A stretch of DNA of 64,000 bases. Origin: Acanthopleura granulata. Taxonomy: Eukaryota > Mollusca > Polyplacophora > Chitonida > Chitonidae. The stretch lies in contig JABBOT010000003.1 of the NCBI GenBank assembly GCA_016165875.1, forward strand, positions 26,182,983 through 26,246,982. Reading direction: 5' to 3'. The notes beneath the pieces were generated by a model. It saw nothing but the letters and a program-made list of their open reading frames with translations. It was not told the origin of the DNA and searched no databases. Shown here one piece after another: positions 1 through 14,387 of the stretch; position 1 is the first letter of the stretch, and the number at the start of each line of letters is the position of its first letter. The position numbers and the translations under genes are program-made.

Positions 1-110
1 ACATCGCTTATTGCCACCAAGGCCCCACGAACAGTGGAAGAGGTGTGTTAATTTACAATTTCTCTGCCGGAGCTCAGGATTGAACCCGCGCCTGCATGGT
101 ATACAGTTAT
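1..110. repeat. Dispersed repeat fragment, family C
   Basis: The window opens inside a repeat. The stretch ttattgccaccaaggcc near position 9 recurs almost unchanged at 34869, and a related copy lies at 40370-40520. The three copies also share a later segment resembling a tRNA B-box region (gattgaaccc, cctgcatggt). It looks like an old tRNA-related SINE, but the family is not identified. Confidence 0.4.
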
Positions 111-361
111 ACTGTATTAAATGCAATAGTACAGGCTGCCTCTGCTGAAGTATAACTTATCTACAGTGGTACTCATTAAAGTTCGATATGTCAACATTAG
201 TTTGTAAAGATCCAGTATTTAGGCTTACATACCGATGGATTCTGTGCTGTTATATAGGATTTTCTATATTTAGTTCTCATCTCCTTAATGTTGAACAGTG
301 ACTGGATGTTTTTTTGCGTTGATCCGTCTTTGATGTGTAAACGTCTTCCTTGGACAAAAAA

Positions 362-466
362 GAGAAAAAAACACTGTAAATAAATGTAAAAACAAACAAA
401 CAAAAAACAGAAAGAAAAAAACAAACAAAAACAGAAAGAAAAAACAAACAAACAACAACAACATGT
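362..466. repeat. A/C-rich low-complexity tract
   Basis: About 100 bases of runs such as aaacaaacaaac and acagaaagaaaa. It reads as a phenylalanine-rich open frame on the minus strand, which is a composition artefact and not a gene. Confidence 0.85.
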
Positions 467-1055
467 TTACTTTCAACGCAAATGTGGAACATATGAAGAA
501 AATAATATCGTATGTCGTTTACGAACCATATGTTGGCTAATGACGTGCTCTGCATCCTTGTTTTGATGTTACTGGTACTGATTACTTAGGTAAGTGTGAA
601 AAGCGATCCGTCTACTGCCGTGTGATATGGTGGGGGTGTTAATGGTACTAACACGTCAGCCAACCTTGTCTGTTTAACACTGGGGGCCGAAGTGGCTGAC
701 ACTGTATACAGATGCTTGTCTAGCTCTTCTCTTCTCGGTGTCGTATATATTGCATACAACTCGCCTATAGCTACCTGGTCGTGCATAGTCAATTGGATGA
801 AACGTCATCGTGACGGGGTGCGGGCACAACCTTAGCCTTGGAAATTTTTGGCTACCTCCACTTTGACTGATCGTGGGGACTTGTTGAAAATAAGCTGTTG
901 AGGACCTTTGTATCAATCCAAACGGGAAGAAATTGACAAGAGGCCGGATTTCGGCTGTTGCTTGTGGCCACTGGCCAAGCTACCACAATGTCGTGATTTT
1001 ACCCTCTGCTCTGGTTTTACCCTCTATGTTGTAGTCTATTATAATTGTGCGGCAA

Positions 1056-1424
1056 TAGGGGAGTTTCGACTTCGAACTCTTTCATCGTTGGAGGTAAAAA
1101 TGTCACGCTGCTTCATGTGACCAGTCAAAAATGGTCGGCAACCTTTGTTAACATTAAATTACCGATTATCTGTCTCGTCCTATGCCGAAGGGAAAAATGA
1201 TACCTCCTTCCTGCATAAACTTCTTAAGTTCACAAGCGTAAAGTTCCTCAATTTTCTCCATCGTTTGTCCACTCTAAATAACTTTTTGTAAAACTTTTTT
1301 CAGACACCCGTGTTATAGTAAATGCTATCAAAACTATTTGCCAAACATTTCTGACAAGTCACACGGTACAAAAGGACTTCTTTTACCTCCAGCGATAAGA
1401 GAGTTCGAACTAGAAACTCCCCTA
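1056..1424. mobile_element. MITE copy 1 (365 bp, terminal inverted repeats)
   Basis: The left end (ggggagtttcgacttcgaac from 1058, running through aactctttcatcg and ggaggtaaaa) is the near-exact inverse of the right end, which finishes in gttcgaactagaaactcccc at 1422. The inverted ends extend for about 40 bases. A TA dinucleotide flanks each end (1056-1057 and 1423-1424), as expected of a TA target-site duplication. No transposase frame lies inside, so this is a non-autonomous DNA transposon. A second, diverged copy lies at 28430-28784. Confidence 0.8.
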
Positions 1425-4400
1425 TTCGTACAGTGTTCTTTGCGGTTTTAAGATCATGCATTTTCTTGGTGTGTCTATCTGAACGTCATACATGGGAAAG
1501 TGGCCCTAACTCGGTGGTTTAGCTCCACCAGTCTATAATGCCCCCCCCCCCCCACCTCCAATCGCTTAAAGAGAAGAACTTCTAAGTACGGCCTTAAACA
1601 GCAATGAAAAACAATTAATTAGTTAATTAATAAATATTCATTTAGTGTACTCTGGCTAGGTGTCGTGCCATATCTCCATGATGTCTTCCCACTTTGCTTT
1701 AGTGAGGCAGAAGATATGTCGACTTCGGGAAAGTCCCGAAAGGCTCTTGTTATATGAACGGAGTCATATTGAAAGTCATGTTAAAATGGTAAGCCACGAA
1801 ACACAATCAATCTGTTAATAAATTTCTACCCGATTGTTATTCGTTTGTGAAAACTATGATCCGGTAAGAAATACATGCATGATGTACGGAGTCGTTAAGA
1901 GGTATTCTAATTAAGGACCGACAATAATTCATATAATTGTATGTGTTATGTCTGTACGAAAGGAAAACAAGAGAACACTTTTGTTTCCAGACATCCTTAT
2001 CTTAGATTAGACGCCGTAATTATTCTCCGCAGCCCTGCATACACACTGGTATATCATCGTCTGGAATGGCATGTACTGCAGACTAAATATAGCCCACACT
2101 CGACAGGCTACGTCAGTTATATGGAAAGCGGAGGTACCCATACGTAATTACAGCACAAGTGTTGGTGATAGTTGTGTGCATGTACTTGTCGGATATTAGA
2201 AACAGTTGCTCCTTTGTCAACATCAACCACAAGTCTGACCGTGTTTTCCAAGAAAAGATACACTTGTAAACGTTACCTAAGAGAAAGAAGTGGGCGGGGG
2301 GGGGGGGGGTGTAGTAGATTTATTATATTTAGTTATTTGATAGTTCTGCAACGTCAAAATCAAGGATTTTCTTCTTATACGACGGCGATCAGTTTTATGA
2401 TTTAGAAAACCGGTGGGCCGTGAATAAACCACTGACCTTTGGCAAACTTTAATGACAAACTTTCCCGTGTGTGAATTAATAGTGATACCATATATTGGTG
2501 TAATGGATATTAATGATTATAGCTTATTACCACGTCGGCAATATTACAGCCACATCGGGACGAAACATACAGGCAAGACAGGTGGAAGACAGCTGGTCTT
2601 CAACGGAAGTCGAACTGCCAAATCGGCCCTACGATTTAATGTCTTCTTAAATTATTGGCACAGACAGCCTTTAAGCCAAATTGCATATTCGACCACTTTC
2701 TATCACCAAGGCCCGAGATAACAACTCTATATGGAAGTCCTTGTCGTATTTTAGGTTAACGACACCGTCCTACTTCGTGATCTTCCAGACGATAACTAAA
2801 GGCCACTGTTTCCCCATTTCGAGTATGTGGTGCCAACCCATTTGACTTCCTCGGATCCTACCTGAAGAGTTCCAGTCCATGGGCGATAACTCGCACAAAT
2901 AATGGCTGCTCTCAATAATATTCCACGGACATAAATTTGGATAACGTTTATCCTGTTTTGTGAATGTGTTAATTTGGAATTGCCCCCAGCAACCTTATTT
3001 TAAGCACAACCATCTTCGATACAGGCACCCATTAACTTATTGTGCATTTCCTTTGAACTTTAAGATTTATAATTAATATTAAGATAGCATTTATTTTTCT
3101 GGATTGGCAAGTAATACGTGTTAGGTCCAGTTCTGCACACCTGAAACTGTGTAACAGGGTAAGCTATATATATCTGAAGAACTTGACATTAGTCACTCAT
3201 CAAAACCTAATGGTTAAGCCACTGTTTCTCTAATAAAGCGATAGAAACCCGTCTTTCCCGGCAGTGAATAACCCTTTAGTTTAAGCCTCAACTTCATAAG
3301 CAGATAAATGTGTTATATAAATGAGTAATTTTATTATTGCTTGTACCAGCTACTCTAGATAAAGGGGAAGTTGTGATTCTCATTAAAAAGAGAGTCTACA
3401 TGTACTTGAATCTGACTTCACAACATAGACAGAACAGCTAGGAACTGCAAAGTAATGAGCATCTAATATTCAGGTTATTGTCCCAATATTTGACTGAATT
3501 AGGCGTAATTTCTCTGTCCTTGACGTATCACGTGAATCCCTCAGTGGTTACTAGGTGTAATATACATGCGCGGCCGAAAAGCAGTTCGTGACTTGAATGC
3601 AGATGCGCTCCCCTACGAAGAGCCATTGAGTCAGCGGCATATTTTCGCACAATGCTTGCAGTGTAATATTTATGAGCACAGTTCTAAAGTTATCACAAAG
3701 GGATCATTACCTTCAATTGTTCACCTCCTCGCTGCAGACCTATATATTAATTGAAGGTTATGACATGACCTTTATCGTCGCCAATTCTGACTTACATTGT
3801 ACTACATTTATAAGCCAGTCACGAGTGAAAACAGATGTTTTTGTATAGACTGAAGGGAAAAGCAGTGGTTGTGATATTCCCATCGCAACACTTGGGCTTC
3901 TGAGAATTTGTCCTACTACCCTCGGCGAAATTTGTGAGGACTGTGTTTAGCAAATATTACGTTTTTTTTGGGGGGGGGGGGAGGATCCATTCATGATGCT
4001 ATCGACGAGGAGCAAATTTGTTCGATAATCTTAGCTATAACACCCGTGATTTTATGTTAGTTTAGATTCAAATTAGCAACTTTTGATATAATTAGACGAT
4101 GCTTTGATGAAGAGGAAGTTGTTGGTTGTGAATGAAATATTCAAGGTTGATTCCATTATCTTACGTCTTAATTCCATTGTGTACAAGTGTATATGGATAT
4201 CGATATCATCTTATCTCAGCATATTTGCTTTGCGATGCCCTTGCTACGAATGGGAATTAAGTACAATATTAAGGCACAGTACACATGTACTGTGTAATAC
4301 ACATGTAATAAGGTATTCTTCAAAATATGTTTGAATCATCACGTCTCCGTCTGTGTTTATCTTTGTCTATAGAAATTGTGCACGCCATGTTTCAGTGCGG

Positions 4401-7400
4401 TATACTTTCCTCTGTGTGTGTGGTCGAAGTTCACTGATCATAGGAGAAAAGAGCCATGGCGCGAAGAAAGATTTCCACAAGTGCACTGAGAGCTCATAGG
4501 ATATTTGCGGTGTGCGCAATAGCGTACCTGTTCTTTGGTATGTTAAACCCACATCTACGACTGAAAGTGTCTTGATTTTCCTGAAAGAAAACAAGGGTTT
4601 ATTCCGGTGCATGATATTTCTTTTACCCATTAAGTCTAGTGTTGAGAGCCGGATGTTTGAATAGACAGAAACGTATAGGGTGAGGTTTCCTATCTACTGC
4701 TCAAATAAAAAAAGAACTGTGTAATGATTAAAGTAAGAAATACCCACAAACCCACTAAAGGCAACGAAAGACTTTATATGTATACTTTTACAAGACAAAA
4801 CATATTTAAGCCATGTCGTTATCCTTGAGATAACCTACAAAATCACTGTGCTATTTTCAACTGGAGTTAACATGATTGACCTGCTGTAATGTTTAGCTGT
4901 GAAATGGTGACATTTTATATAATAAATTATGTTTCATCATTGCGTCAAGCTGTAAATTGCAAAAGTTAAGGTCATCTAGTTTGTGCGCATGCGGAACGAT
5001 TTGCTCTGGTGGTTCAGTTCGACGTGGATTTCGCAATACGAGCAACACGGTTACTCACTGGGCACACATTCAAAGCCACAAGAAAAAAACCCCAGAAAAA
5101 ATCTCCAACACTCCCAAAATCCATTGTAAGTGTTGTAACTTAGGAATCTCTAATGCTGTCGAACTATCGATATTGTTAGTACGTTTTTTGAGAGCGCGTC
5201 ACATGGCTGTTTACAACCTTATATTACAGTCATACCCGAGTCTGGGGCGTGCATTACCTCTGAAGTTGCTCTACGAAGAGACAGGCAAGCTCACAACTGG
5301 TGTTTGTTTTCATGGTAGATATACAGTGTAAATAACTGCTTTATCTTCGCTGACTATCGGTCCACCTGTCAGCTAACAGCCGGTACAGGCTGACCGTGGA
5401 CATAGCTCTACGCGCCGTGAACTCTCCGTGGCGTTGCAGAGGTAATGGGAAACTGCGCAGAAGAACACATTAGTTACGGCCCGTGTCGTTTTACACCAAG
5501 CCCTGCAACTTGATGACATTAGATTTGTACAAAAGGCAAATCGATCGATCCTAAAGACAGATAGATCGATCCCATCCAAAGATCACATTCCTGGCATTCT
5601 TTGAATATTGCAATGATTTGCCTATAATTGTAGGTAAGACAAGCACTAGTGACAATGAAGGAAGTTGTAAGCACTACATTCCAACCCGTATTTCACAATA
5701 CAAAAGGGGGATACATGATAGAAAGATTGGATTCTCGACGGAGTTGTCAGTTTACAGTAAATGTAAAGTACCTATATATATATATCTTACCCCTCTGCAT
5801 TAGACTTTCATAACCTGCAGGACACGAAGCAAGGCACTACTGTGTTGTGCTATCTGCCTCGCAGTAGGCCTACTTTGCCGTTGTAAGCTTGGTATCAAAT
5901 CTGCGTATCCCAGTGCTTCTACTCCATATCACGGTATGTAACGTGCACAGCGAGAAGTCTATGATATGCTTGTCAAGACCTGAACACTGTTCCTCGCTCT
6001 TCACCTTAAATCTGTTTCACAGCTTGGTGTTTTGGTTGGCAAGCTGCTGCAGTGCTTCCTAACAGAGTGCAACAAGGCTTGTTCTTTACATAAGCCTGTT
6101 ACATAGCGTCAAGAGTTTACGAGAACAGTGCAACAGATTTTGGTCATACCCTCTGACATGGCAAGAAAATTTGCTTTCCGATTTCCATCTACGTGACGTG
6201 ACTGTACCGCATCTGACGTACAGTTTCGTCCATCACTAGGTTACTCTTCAGGAATTTCCCTCATTTTCTTTTGATCTCAGAAAGGTATGTTTAGGTTTGT
6301 TTGGACGGTAGAGTGATATTCTATAGCGAACCAAAAGTGACAAATGTGATATTTAGGTAATATTGAGGAGATCTTCATTCACTGATTTACTCGAACTCGA
6401 AAACAGTATTTCGCAGGTTAAATTTTCGTTGACAATTATTAAATACGTTAGATTTAACTGATGTTCTATCTTTTACTTACATCAATTTGTTGATCAAGAT
6501 CTATCCATCACCCGTTGACCAAAGAATGGTTTAAGCTTTTAAGATGTTATATCACATCTTGAAACAAGTGGTTGTGCAACAATAAACGATTTTGACGCAA
6601 GGCGTCAAATTTCGATCTCGAGACAAGCACATGTACTTGAAACCTCGTGGGTCAGCTGCAGCTGTATAGTGTGGTTCGTGACGTGGTTCGTCAGATTGTT
6701 CGTAATTGGGTTCTCACAATGTGGTTTAACCACAATACCTCCGCTCATGAACTCAACTGTCCTCATAGACTGGAGGGACCATTCAAAAGCCATAAACAAA
6801 CCATGGTTTGTGTTCTGCATCAGTATTGTTTCCTTCTGCGTAGCAAATGGTCTTCTGTCCGATGAAGTAGCCGTAAGCTTTGCTCCGTCACACCGCTCTG
6901 GTTAGGTAAATGCGTGAAGGCTTGTTTGAGGGAAGAGTACTTGGGTATTTTGTCTTCTAAAAGAAAATATCTCAAGCTTATATCATGTGTGTGGAAACGA
7001 GATCCATGCGTGGACGGAACGCCCGCTGACAAACTAATACACTTTACTATAATGAAAGCACAAGAAGAAAGCGCCGGTAACTGTGCACGTGGTATCTGCT
7101 CTTGATGAATTCCTGTGTGGCTTTCTTCAGTTCCAGTAAGAACGACCATCCCAATACCTCAGTGGTAAAACAAGTTCGTTGTTTGTTTTTTTACATGTCA
7201 TACTTGCTCATTTCCATGAAATTAACTTGATCCGTTTCGGTAGTGTTTGCAAGTCAACGGGATTCTTAATGTATTGTCTGATGTAGATTTGTCATATTTA
7301 TGGTAGACAGGGTTAGTAACATAGATTATCATAATAGCTAATTTAAAAACTGCCAAAAACTGAAAAGTGACAAGGAGTAAGCAACGAACAGGATGGGAGT

Positions 7401-10375
7401 TAGTGGAGAGGTTAATAATTTACACTTATGCGATACCAGCTAGACATGTTTATTTCATTCATGATTAAAAGGTACGGAGGCTCGGAATGATATAGGACAC
7501 TGGAAATTTAATTTGGTTTAATTTTCTTGACAAATTCAACCCCTATATAATGCATGTTCCGTGCCATCGTATGCATGGTTAACAATTTAGCGCCTTTATT
7601 TCACTCGCTCAGTTTAACCCCATTAGAGTTAGAACTAAACAAAAAATCAAGCTTAAAACTAAATGATCATAAAACATACAGATGGTATATCACGTGCACG
7701 TGCATACACGTGAGTTAAACTTGCCACAAAACAGTTACAGAACATTTACCTTCCTGTCAACATCACGTTTTGACCGAATTAACAGCTTACTTTTTGAGGC
7801 GAATGTATTGAATCTTATATTGGCGACAGTAAGTTTATGCTAGTTAAACCGGTTTACGAGGTCTTTGCTATGTAGCCCACGAATGTAACCCTTGAACATA
7901 AAAAAATGAAATTTTGAACTGCATCAATCTTAAGCAGATATCTTGTTGTTTACACATCTCTTGCCACACACCGACTGTTACATGATTCAGTTTGTGATTG
8001 TTTTTTTCTGAAGTCTTCGTGCTCAAATCCAGGCCTTTCTATGTTGTGGGTTTATCTTGGTTCGATGACATAATTTTGGTGCATATTGCGGTGGTTACCC
8101 CCATCTTCCGGCCTGTTTCTTTCAATAATAACCTTGATTCTTGTCTTTGACCCCGATTCATGTTGTATATATTTGCGTACAGTGAACTTGACTATATGTA
8201 AAATACTTTCTGAAGTACCAGCGAAGGGCGTAAGATCAATGTAATACATACCTCAATTTTTATAGCAAGTATAAATACTACATAATTGCATTTCCATGAT
8301 AACTTAATTGGATAAACAGATATTTTGCCGAGGTGCTCTGAGAAAGCAAATGTGTAACTGTGCTGTTTTGTGCACCTGTATCTGTGTACCTGAAGATATG
8401 AACAAGATGCGTGCCACAGGCACACAATTTAGTACCGGTACACATTGAAAGTGTACTTACAGAAAGATGTATTATGCAAGATACACACTGATGTTCCTGA
8501 GCAAATTGTTACAATCCATGTGTACGCATGGTACAATTCTTGTGTAAATGTTGTACACATTTGTTTTTAAGGGGTATATACGTGTAGTTGCAGCTTGTGT
8601 GTGAGCCTTGGCTGAAATATTAAAAATATGGAAGGCCATTAGAGAAACGACATATTTGTGGCGTATATATAAGGTGCGGCGCGGCATTGCCTTGCTGCAG
8701 TGTAGTTGTTGATAGGCATCGTGGTGGAGATGTTATAGAGCCCAGGTAGTGGTATCACTAACTCGACAGACTGGTGGAATTTATGATCCTATCTGACAAC
8801 TGAGTTGAGCACTGCAGAAGCTCACCGTGTGCCGAGAGAGCTTGCAGCAGGACTGAAAATAGACGCGCACTTACACATGTTCATATCTCTCTAACCGCAG
8901 TATCATTAAAATAACAGCGCCTTGATCGTATTTTCAACTTAACCTCTCCATAGCTGATGTAAAAAAGCCTTCTTACTAAATCACGCAAAACCGCGGGATG
9001 TTGTAGCTGTTCTATGGTGTGTGTGGGGCGGGCGATGCATTAAGCGGTATGTGTGTAGTGTTATAGGGTAACGTATCTCTGTATCCCTATATGGATGAAC
9101 AGCATCCCACCTGGCAGACTCCTCATTACTAAGCTGTGGTGCACCTGAGGTAAGTGTTCTCATTACTCCAGAGAATCTCATTTAAATAAACCTACGCGTA
9201 AACATGCGTTTTTTAAAAATACATAAGATCGTTAATCTTTAAGAATATGCACTAAGGCTTTAGAATGTATTGAAAAGAAAGAGATTACGTAACCTGGGGA
9301 TTTCGTCATTCAAGGACAGATAACAGCTTGTGCTATAAACTTATAGGATGTGCAAACCACGTAACTGTTTGCACAGCCACTTGTCTGTGGGTCTGTATAA
9401 CTTGTGTACAGCTGTCACATTTGTGTGTTGACTTGTAATCATACTGACATGCTAGGAACAGGTACAGTCGACAAGCCATACAAAAGACATTGTGTCATCA
9501 GAGGCACAAGGAATGTTATTGATTTTGTTGTGTGGGTATAGAGTTATTTGTTTTGAAGTGCCAGTTTTTAATTTTGATAGTTAAAGAGATAGGTTAACTT
9601 AACCCTACATGGAAAACTGGTGCGGGGTCAGGTGATAGATTGTTGTGGAAAATTGCGTGCATGGGCTATTTTTAACGTGCTTACTACATGGTGAAGGGTT
9701 TCCTTTCGTAAATGAGCTCATTGAGGTTAGATTGTGTGTTTGATTGTTGAATGCAGTTGAATGCAAATAGCAGCCATTATTTGAAAAAGAGACGAGTAAT
9801 TTTGATAAAATGGACACGTCGCGAATTGTAAAACCAATGTATTTTCCAGGGATTTTTTTGAGCGCAATTAATCCACCAACCTCACGTGACAATATTAACA
9901 GCCCAACATTGCCTGTGTATTTCTCTCTTTTTTGTTTTTTTGGTTAGTGTTCACTGGTGGACTTTTCCATATCTGTGACACCCAGCTTGTTTCTGGATGA
10001 TATAAGGAATTCACGGAAACCTCCTAGGAATGCATGAGAGCAGTAGAATCAGGAATATCTTAGCAATTCCCAGGGCATATACCTTATGTCTCTGATCACA
10101 TGAAGAATTTCCTTTTCTAGCGTACTCCTTATAATATGACTCATTTTCTTTGCATTATTGATTTGCAGAGTGTGTTTATAGGCTGATAGATGATATAACA
10201 TTTTTTCACGCCAAATACCTTGAATGTGAAGAGTTAAAGGTGTGTTGACAACAGATACGTATGTAATATATACGTTATTTTCGTGTGTGGTTAAATGGAC
10301 TGGAAATCGCTAATGGTATCACTTAAACAGCCTGCACAAGAATACAGTTTCCGGTTTCAATGCATCATTCATCAC
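1425..10375. other. Gene-free stretch
   Basis: No exon with convincing coding content and splice sites was found on either strand. Contents seen: a C13 run at 1541-1553, a G14 run at 2296-2309, a G12 run at 3970-3981, a cluster of CACGTG-containing palindromes near 7691-7712, and faint old SINE-like fragments near 2430-2460. Open frames here are all under 130 codons and lack protein-like features. Confidence 0.5.
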
Positions 10376-11900
10376 AGCTATGCTACTGTGTAGATGTGTA
10401 TAGCGTGCTGGAGACTGATGATAAGAGAAGACAGAACGCCGATATGCTACTGTGTAGTTGTGTATGTTATGCTGTAGAAGAATGGTAAGTGAAGACTGAA
10501 TACCGATCTGTGATGTGTTGTTGTGTATGTCGTGCTGTAGAAGACAGGTAACAGAAGACTGAACACCGATATACTACTGTGTAGGTGTGTATACCGTGCT
10601 GGAGAAGGGTGGTGAGACAAAGTTGAACAATGATCTCTGCTGTGTAGCTGTGTATGGTAAGGGAAGACTGAACAATGATATACTACTGTATAGCTGTGTA
10701 TGCCTTGCTGGAGATGGATGACAAAGTAAAACTCAATACCGATATACTACTGCGTAGTTGTGTATGCTGAACTGGAGGCGCAGAATAAATGAAGAATAAA
10801 CACCGACCTCTGCTGTGTAGCTGTGTATGCCGTGCCTTAAGATGGATGGTAAGGGAAGACTGAACACGGGGGTTTTGGTGTGTCATTGTGTATGTCGCTC
10901 TAGAGAAGGGTGGTAAAGGAATCCTGAACACCGATAGACTACTGTCTTGCCATGCATGCCCTGCTGGAGAAAGATGGTAAGGGAATCCTGAACACCGATA
11001 GACTACTGTCTTGCCATGCATGCCCTGCTGGAGAAAGATGGTAAGGGAATCCTGAACACCGATAGACTACTGTCTTGCCATGCATGCCCTGCTGGAGAAA
11101 GATGGTAAGGGAATCCTGAACACCGATAGACTACTGTCTAGCCATGCATGCCCTGCTGGAGAAAGATGGTAAGGGAATCCTGAACACCGATAGACTACTG
11201 TCTAGCCATACATGCCCTGCTGGAGAAAGATGGTAAGGGAATCCTGAACACCGATAGACTACTGTCTAGCCATGCATGCCCTGCTGGAGAAAGATGGTAA
11301 GGGAATCCTGAACACCGATAGACTACTGTCTAGCCATGCATGCCCTGCTGGAGAAAGATGGTAAGGGAATCCTGAACACCGATAGACTACTGTCTAGCCA
11401 TGCATGCCCTGCTGGAGAAAGATGGTAAGGGAATCCTGAACACCGATAGACTACTGTCTAGCCATGCATGCCCTGCTGGAGAAAGATGGTAAGGGAATCC
11501 TGAACACCGATAGACTACTGTCTAGCCATGCATGCCCTGCTGGAGAAAGATGGTAAGGGAATCCTGAACACCGATAGACTACTGTCTAGCCATGCATGCC
11601 CTGCTGGAGAAAGATGGTAAGGGAATAGACTACTGTGCAGTTGTGTAAGCTTTGCTATAGATGGATAATAAGGGAAAACTGAACACTGATATAGTGTAGT
11701 GGTTATGCCGTATTGGAGATGGTTGACAAAGGGAGGAAACCAATAAGAACACTTACGCCTTATTCCCGCACAAAGCGATTGTGTTCTAAGCTGATCCTTA
11801 CTACTTGCAGCGAAACTGTACTTGACATATCATTACCGATATACTACTGTGTAGCCGTGTACGCTGTGCTGGAGAAGGGTGATAAGAGAAGACTCATGAT
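10376..11900. repeat. 64-bp minisatellite array
   Basis: Tandem units of about 64 bp follow the pattern atactactgtgtagctgtgt, then gtgctggagaagatggtaag, then gaacaccgat. The core from 10936 to 11575 holds ten near-identical full units with starts exactly 64 bases apart, then an eleventh cut short at 11625. Units before 10936 and after 11626 are clearly diverged, and one isolated unit sits at about 11837-11900. The first three core units carry tcttgcc and later ones tctagcc, a mark of stepwise duplication. The unit length is not a multiple of three, so open frames crossing it are not coding. Confidence 0.95.
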
Positions 11901-12585
11901 AGATATAATCCACTTAGCCCACAGAGTTCTGATCAGGTCAGACCTGTGTGCCGCACAAAACATATGCCGTACTTGTGCGATCTCCGAGAACAGTCAGACG
12001 GTCTTATAGGTACATATAGTTGATTCAGAAGTGTGGAAACCCAGTCTAGACAGAGCTTCACCGGGTCAAAGGTTCTGAATTCTGTGCTCTTACTGAAGAT
12101 CTTGTTGCTGCCAATACGCCGCGTCTACATGTAAAGGTGCTGTTCCCAGGGATGGCAGAGTTGTCATGTTGGATGCGGCGGGTGGAACATCTGGCTTTAC
12201 TCAAGGCAGCTTTGTGGCCACTGGCCATTTTCCATCGCTTCCGACATAAACCTCTCGAAATCTGTTTATCCCCTTCTTCTAATTTCAAACTAGTCTGAAA
12301 ACGCTAACTATAAAATAGGACATGTCAACTTCATGTGTGGTATCATGTGTTTGCGAAAACCGCCTCTCCCCTCTCCCCTTCCCCCGCCCACTTCTTCCCC
12401 CAACCTACATCAAATGGCCTTGTCTATTCGAGCTGAACTATAATTTGTCCCTACGTTATTCAGCTTAATAGAGTTGGCAGGACAGGATGGTACCTGAACA
12501 ATTTGACGTAACACTGCTTGTTACTTTCACAGTACTAGCTAGCATACCTTGATATCACCGAATGAGTGATAACAAAATCCAGATT

Positions 12586-12780
12586 GGGTGTGTGGGTGTG
12601 TGGGTGGCTTAATGGGTTGGGTGGTGAGGTAAGGGCCTATGTGAGTGGTTGAGGGTTTGGGACGGGGCGGTGTTTAGGGATTTGGTGGGTAGGTGGTGGT
12701 ATGAGTGGGGGTGGAATGGAGGTATAATGATTGCATGGATGGTTGATCAGGGTTGGAGGGTGGGGATGGGATGAGCCGGG
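12586..12780 (+). repeat. GT/G-rich tract with G-quadruplex potential
   Basis: From 12586 there are five GGG runs within about 40 bases, separated by short loops (gggtgtgtgggtgtgtggg then gggttggg). After this, G-rich variable sequence continues to about 12780. It is low complexity and does not form a regular tandem array. Confidence 0.7.
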
Positions 12781-14387
12781 GGTGCATGAATGTGAGATTC
12801 ACTGGCCACGTCATAGCATTAAACAAATGTTGGCCTGCCCCTTCGGAAATATGAGTTTACGATTCTACGCATTTTTTGACGAAACCCGTTCCCATGCTTA
12901 TTTTAGATGCTTATTTTACCTTTCTGTTATAAGTTTTTCCACATATTCTTACGATGGTTTATCTTTTCAACATATAGTTTTACAAAGTTCCCGGTAAGGT
13001 CTTTTGGCAGTATAACATAGTAATCAAACCCGTGGATGTTACATGGTGTGTCGCTCTTGTGTCGCCATTGGAAATTAAGGGGATATACACCCTTCTACCC
13101 TCGGCTAGTGGCGAAGATGACCCAGCGATCGCTGATCATCCAGGAGCCATACCAAGAGAAAGAATCTGATGTGTGGCACTAGCCGCGGTTTAATGCACCA
13201 GGTAGTTGTTTTGTAGTCATGAGTTTGCTTCAAGAAATTACCCGCTGTTTACAAATAAGTTGGATCTTTCACAAGACTCTATCAGAAACAGCTCTTGTTT
13301 TATGGCTGCGCCGAGAACTACCAGACCACTTGTACGAACCGTTACCTTTTTTAACCAACGCTGTCTACTCTTGTATTAATTCTCTCCAGCACTGAAAAGA
13401 ACTCTGCCGGCAACAAACGTGTATCGCTGCTTCAAAATGTACGTGATGAAGATCCACAGACATCAGTCAGTGCGATGGAGGTGGGTTTTTTTTCAGTTTG
13501 TTTTTCGCACACACATTTGGAGATTCTTCATCCGATGTTTTTATACAAATGACTGTCTTGCTTACCACTTATGATGAAACCTGCTTGTATAAACTTTATC
13601 TGCGCACAAACATCTCGGGTGTCACGCAGTGAATAGGTTTATCAAAATATCCCCCGGTGTTTCTGCTTTTTGAAATAAGTAAGTAATAGCGTAATCTTTC
13701 GTTGAGACCAGCAGACCATGTCTTGAAGTTAAGCTCGATAAGCATGTGTACAGCACGGTATCAGAAAGTCAGTGTGTTGGACTGTATTCCATAAGTCAAG
13801 ATTTTGCAAACCCCGCCCTGTTTATTGTGCAAGAGGGCATTGCACTGTGGGATATGCACCATTTTCCGGTCAGATCAAAGGAGTCTCGCAGCACGCATCC
13901 AAAATGCCCATCTTGCTGTGAAAATAAGTGGTCGACTTAGCACAGTAAAAATTGAGGGAGTACAGGACAAACCTGCATTCTGCTCATTTGCAAATGGCAG
14001 ACGAGGTAACTAGCACAAAACTTTTTTCTTGATGTTACAAGCTGTGGTTCCCGGTTTTACATGTGTTGTTTGTTTAGTGAGAACCCTAATTGACAGCGGC
14101 GGATCCTTGGCACTGGATATCATCGCAGTCTGCCAAAAGCAAGGATCCACATCCCTGTTACGTAACAAGAATGGGTTGCTCCTCGGTGCTGGTTCTATCG
14201 CTAAGACCAATCAGCTGGTTAATGTTGGCCGAAAACTTACCTCATCACGTACTTATGCCTACACGTATGTCAAGATGAACGCGCACCACTGTGCTACGGA
14301 AACGTGGAAAACATTCTTCGTTTTGATGATACCTCGAAGCCATCTCTTGTGTCTACACACATTTCATTTATTTATTTATTTATTTGA

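Noticed and set aside
10376..11640. Regular repeats resembling a CRISPR array
   Set aside because: Units are contiguous with no unique spacers, and the DNA is eukaryotic. It is a minisatellite.
13700..13745. Segment resembling part of 5S rRNA (cttgaagttaagctcgataa)
   Set aside because: Only about 20 bases match; the rest of the 5S sequence is absent.
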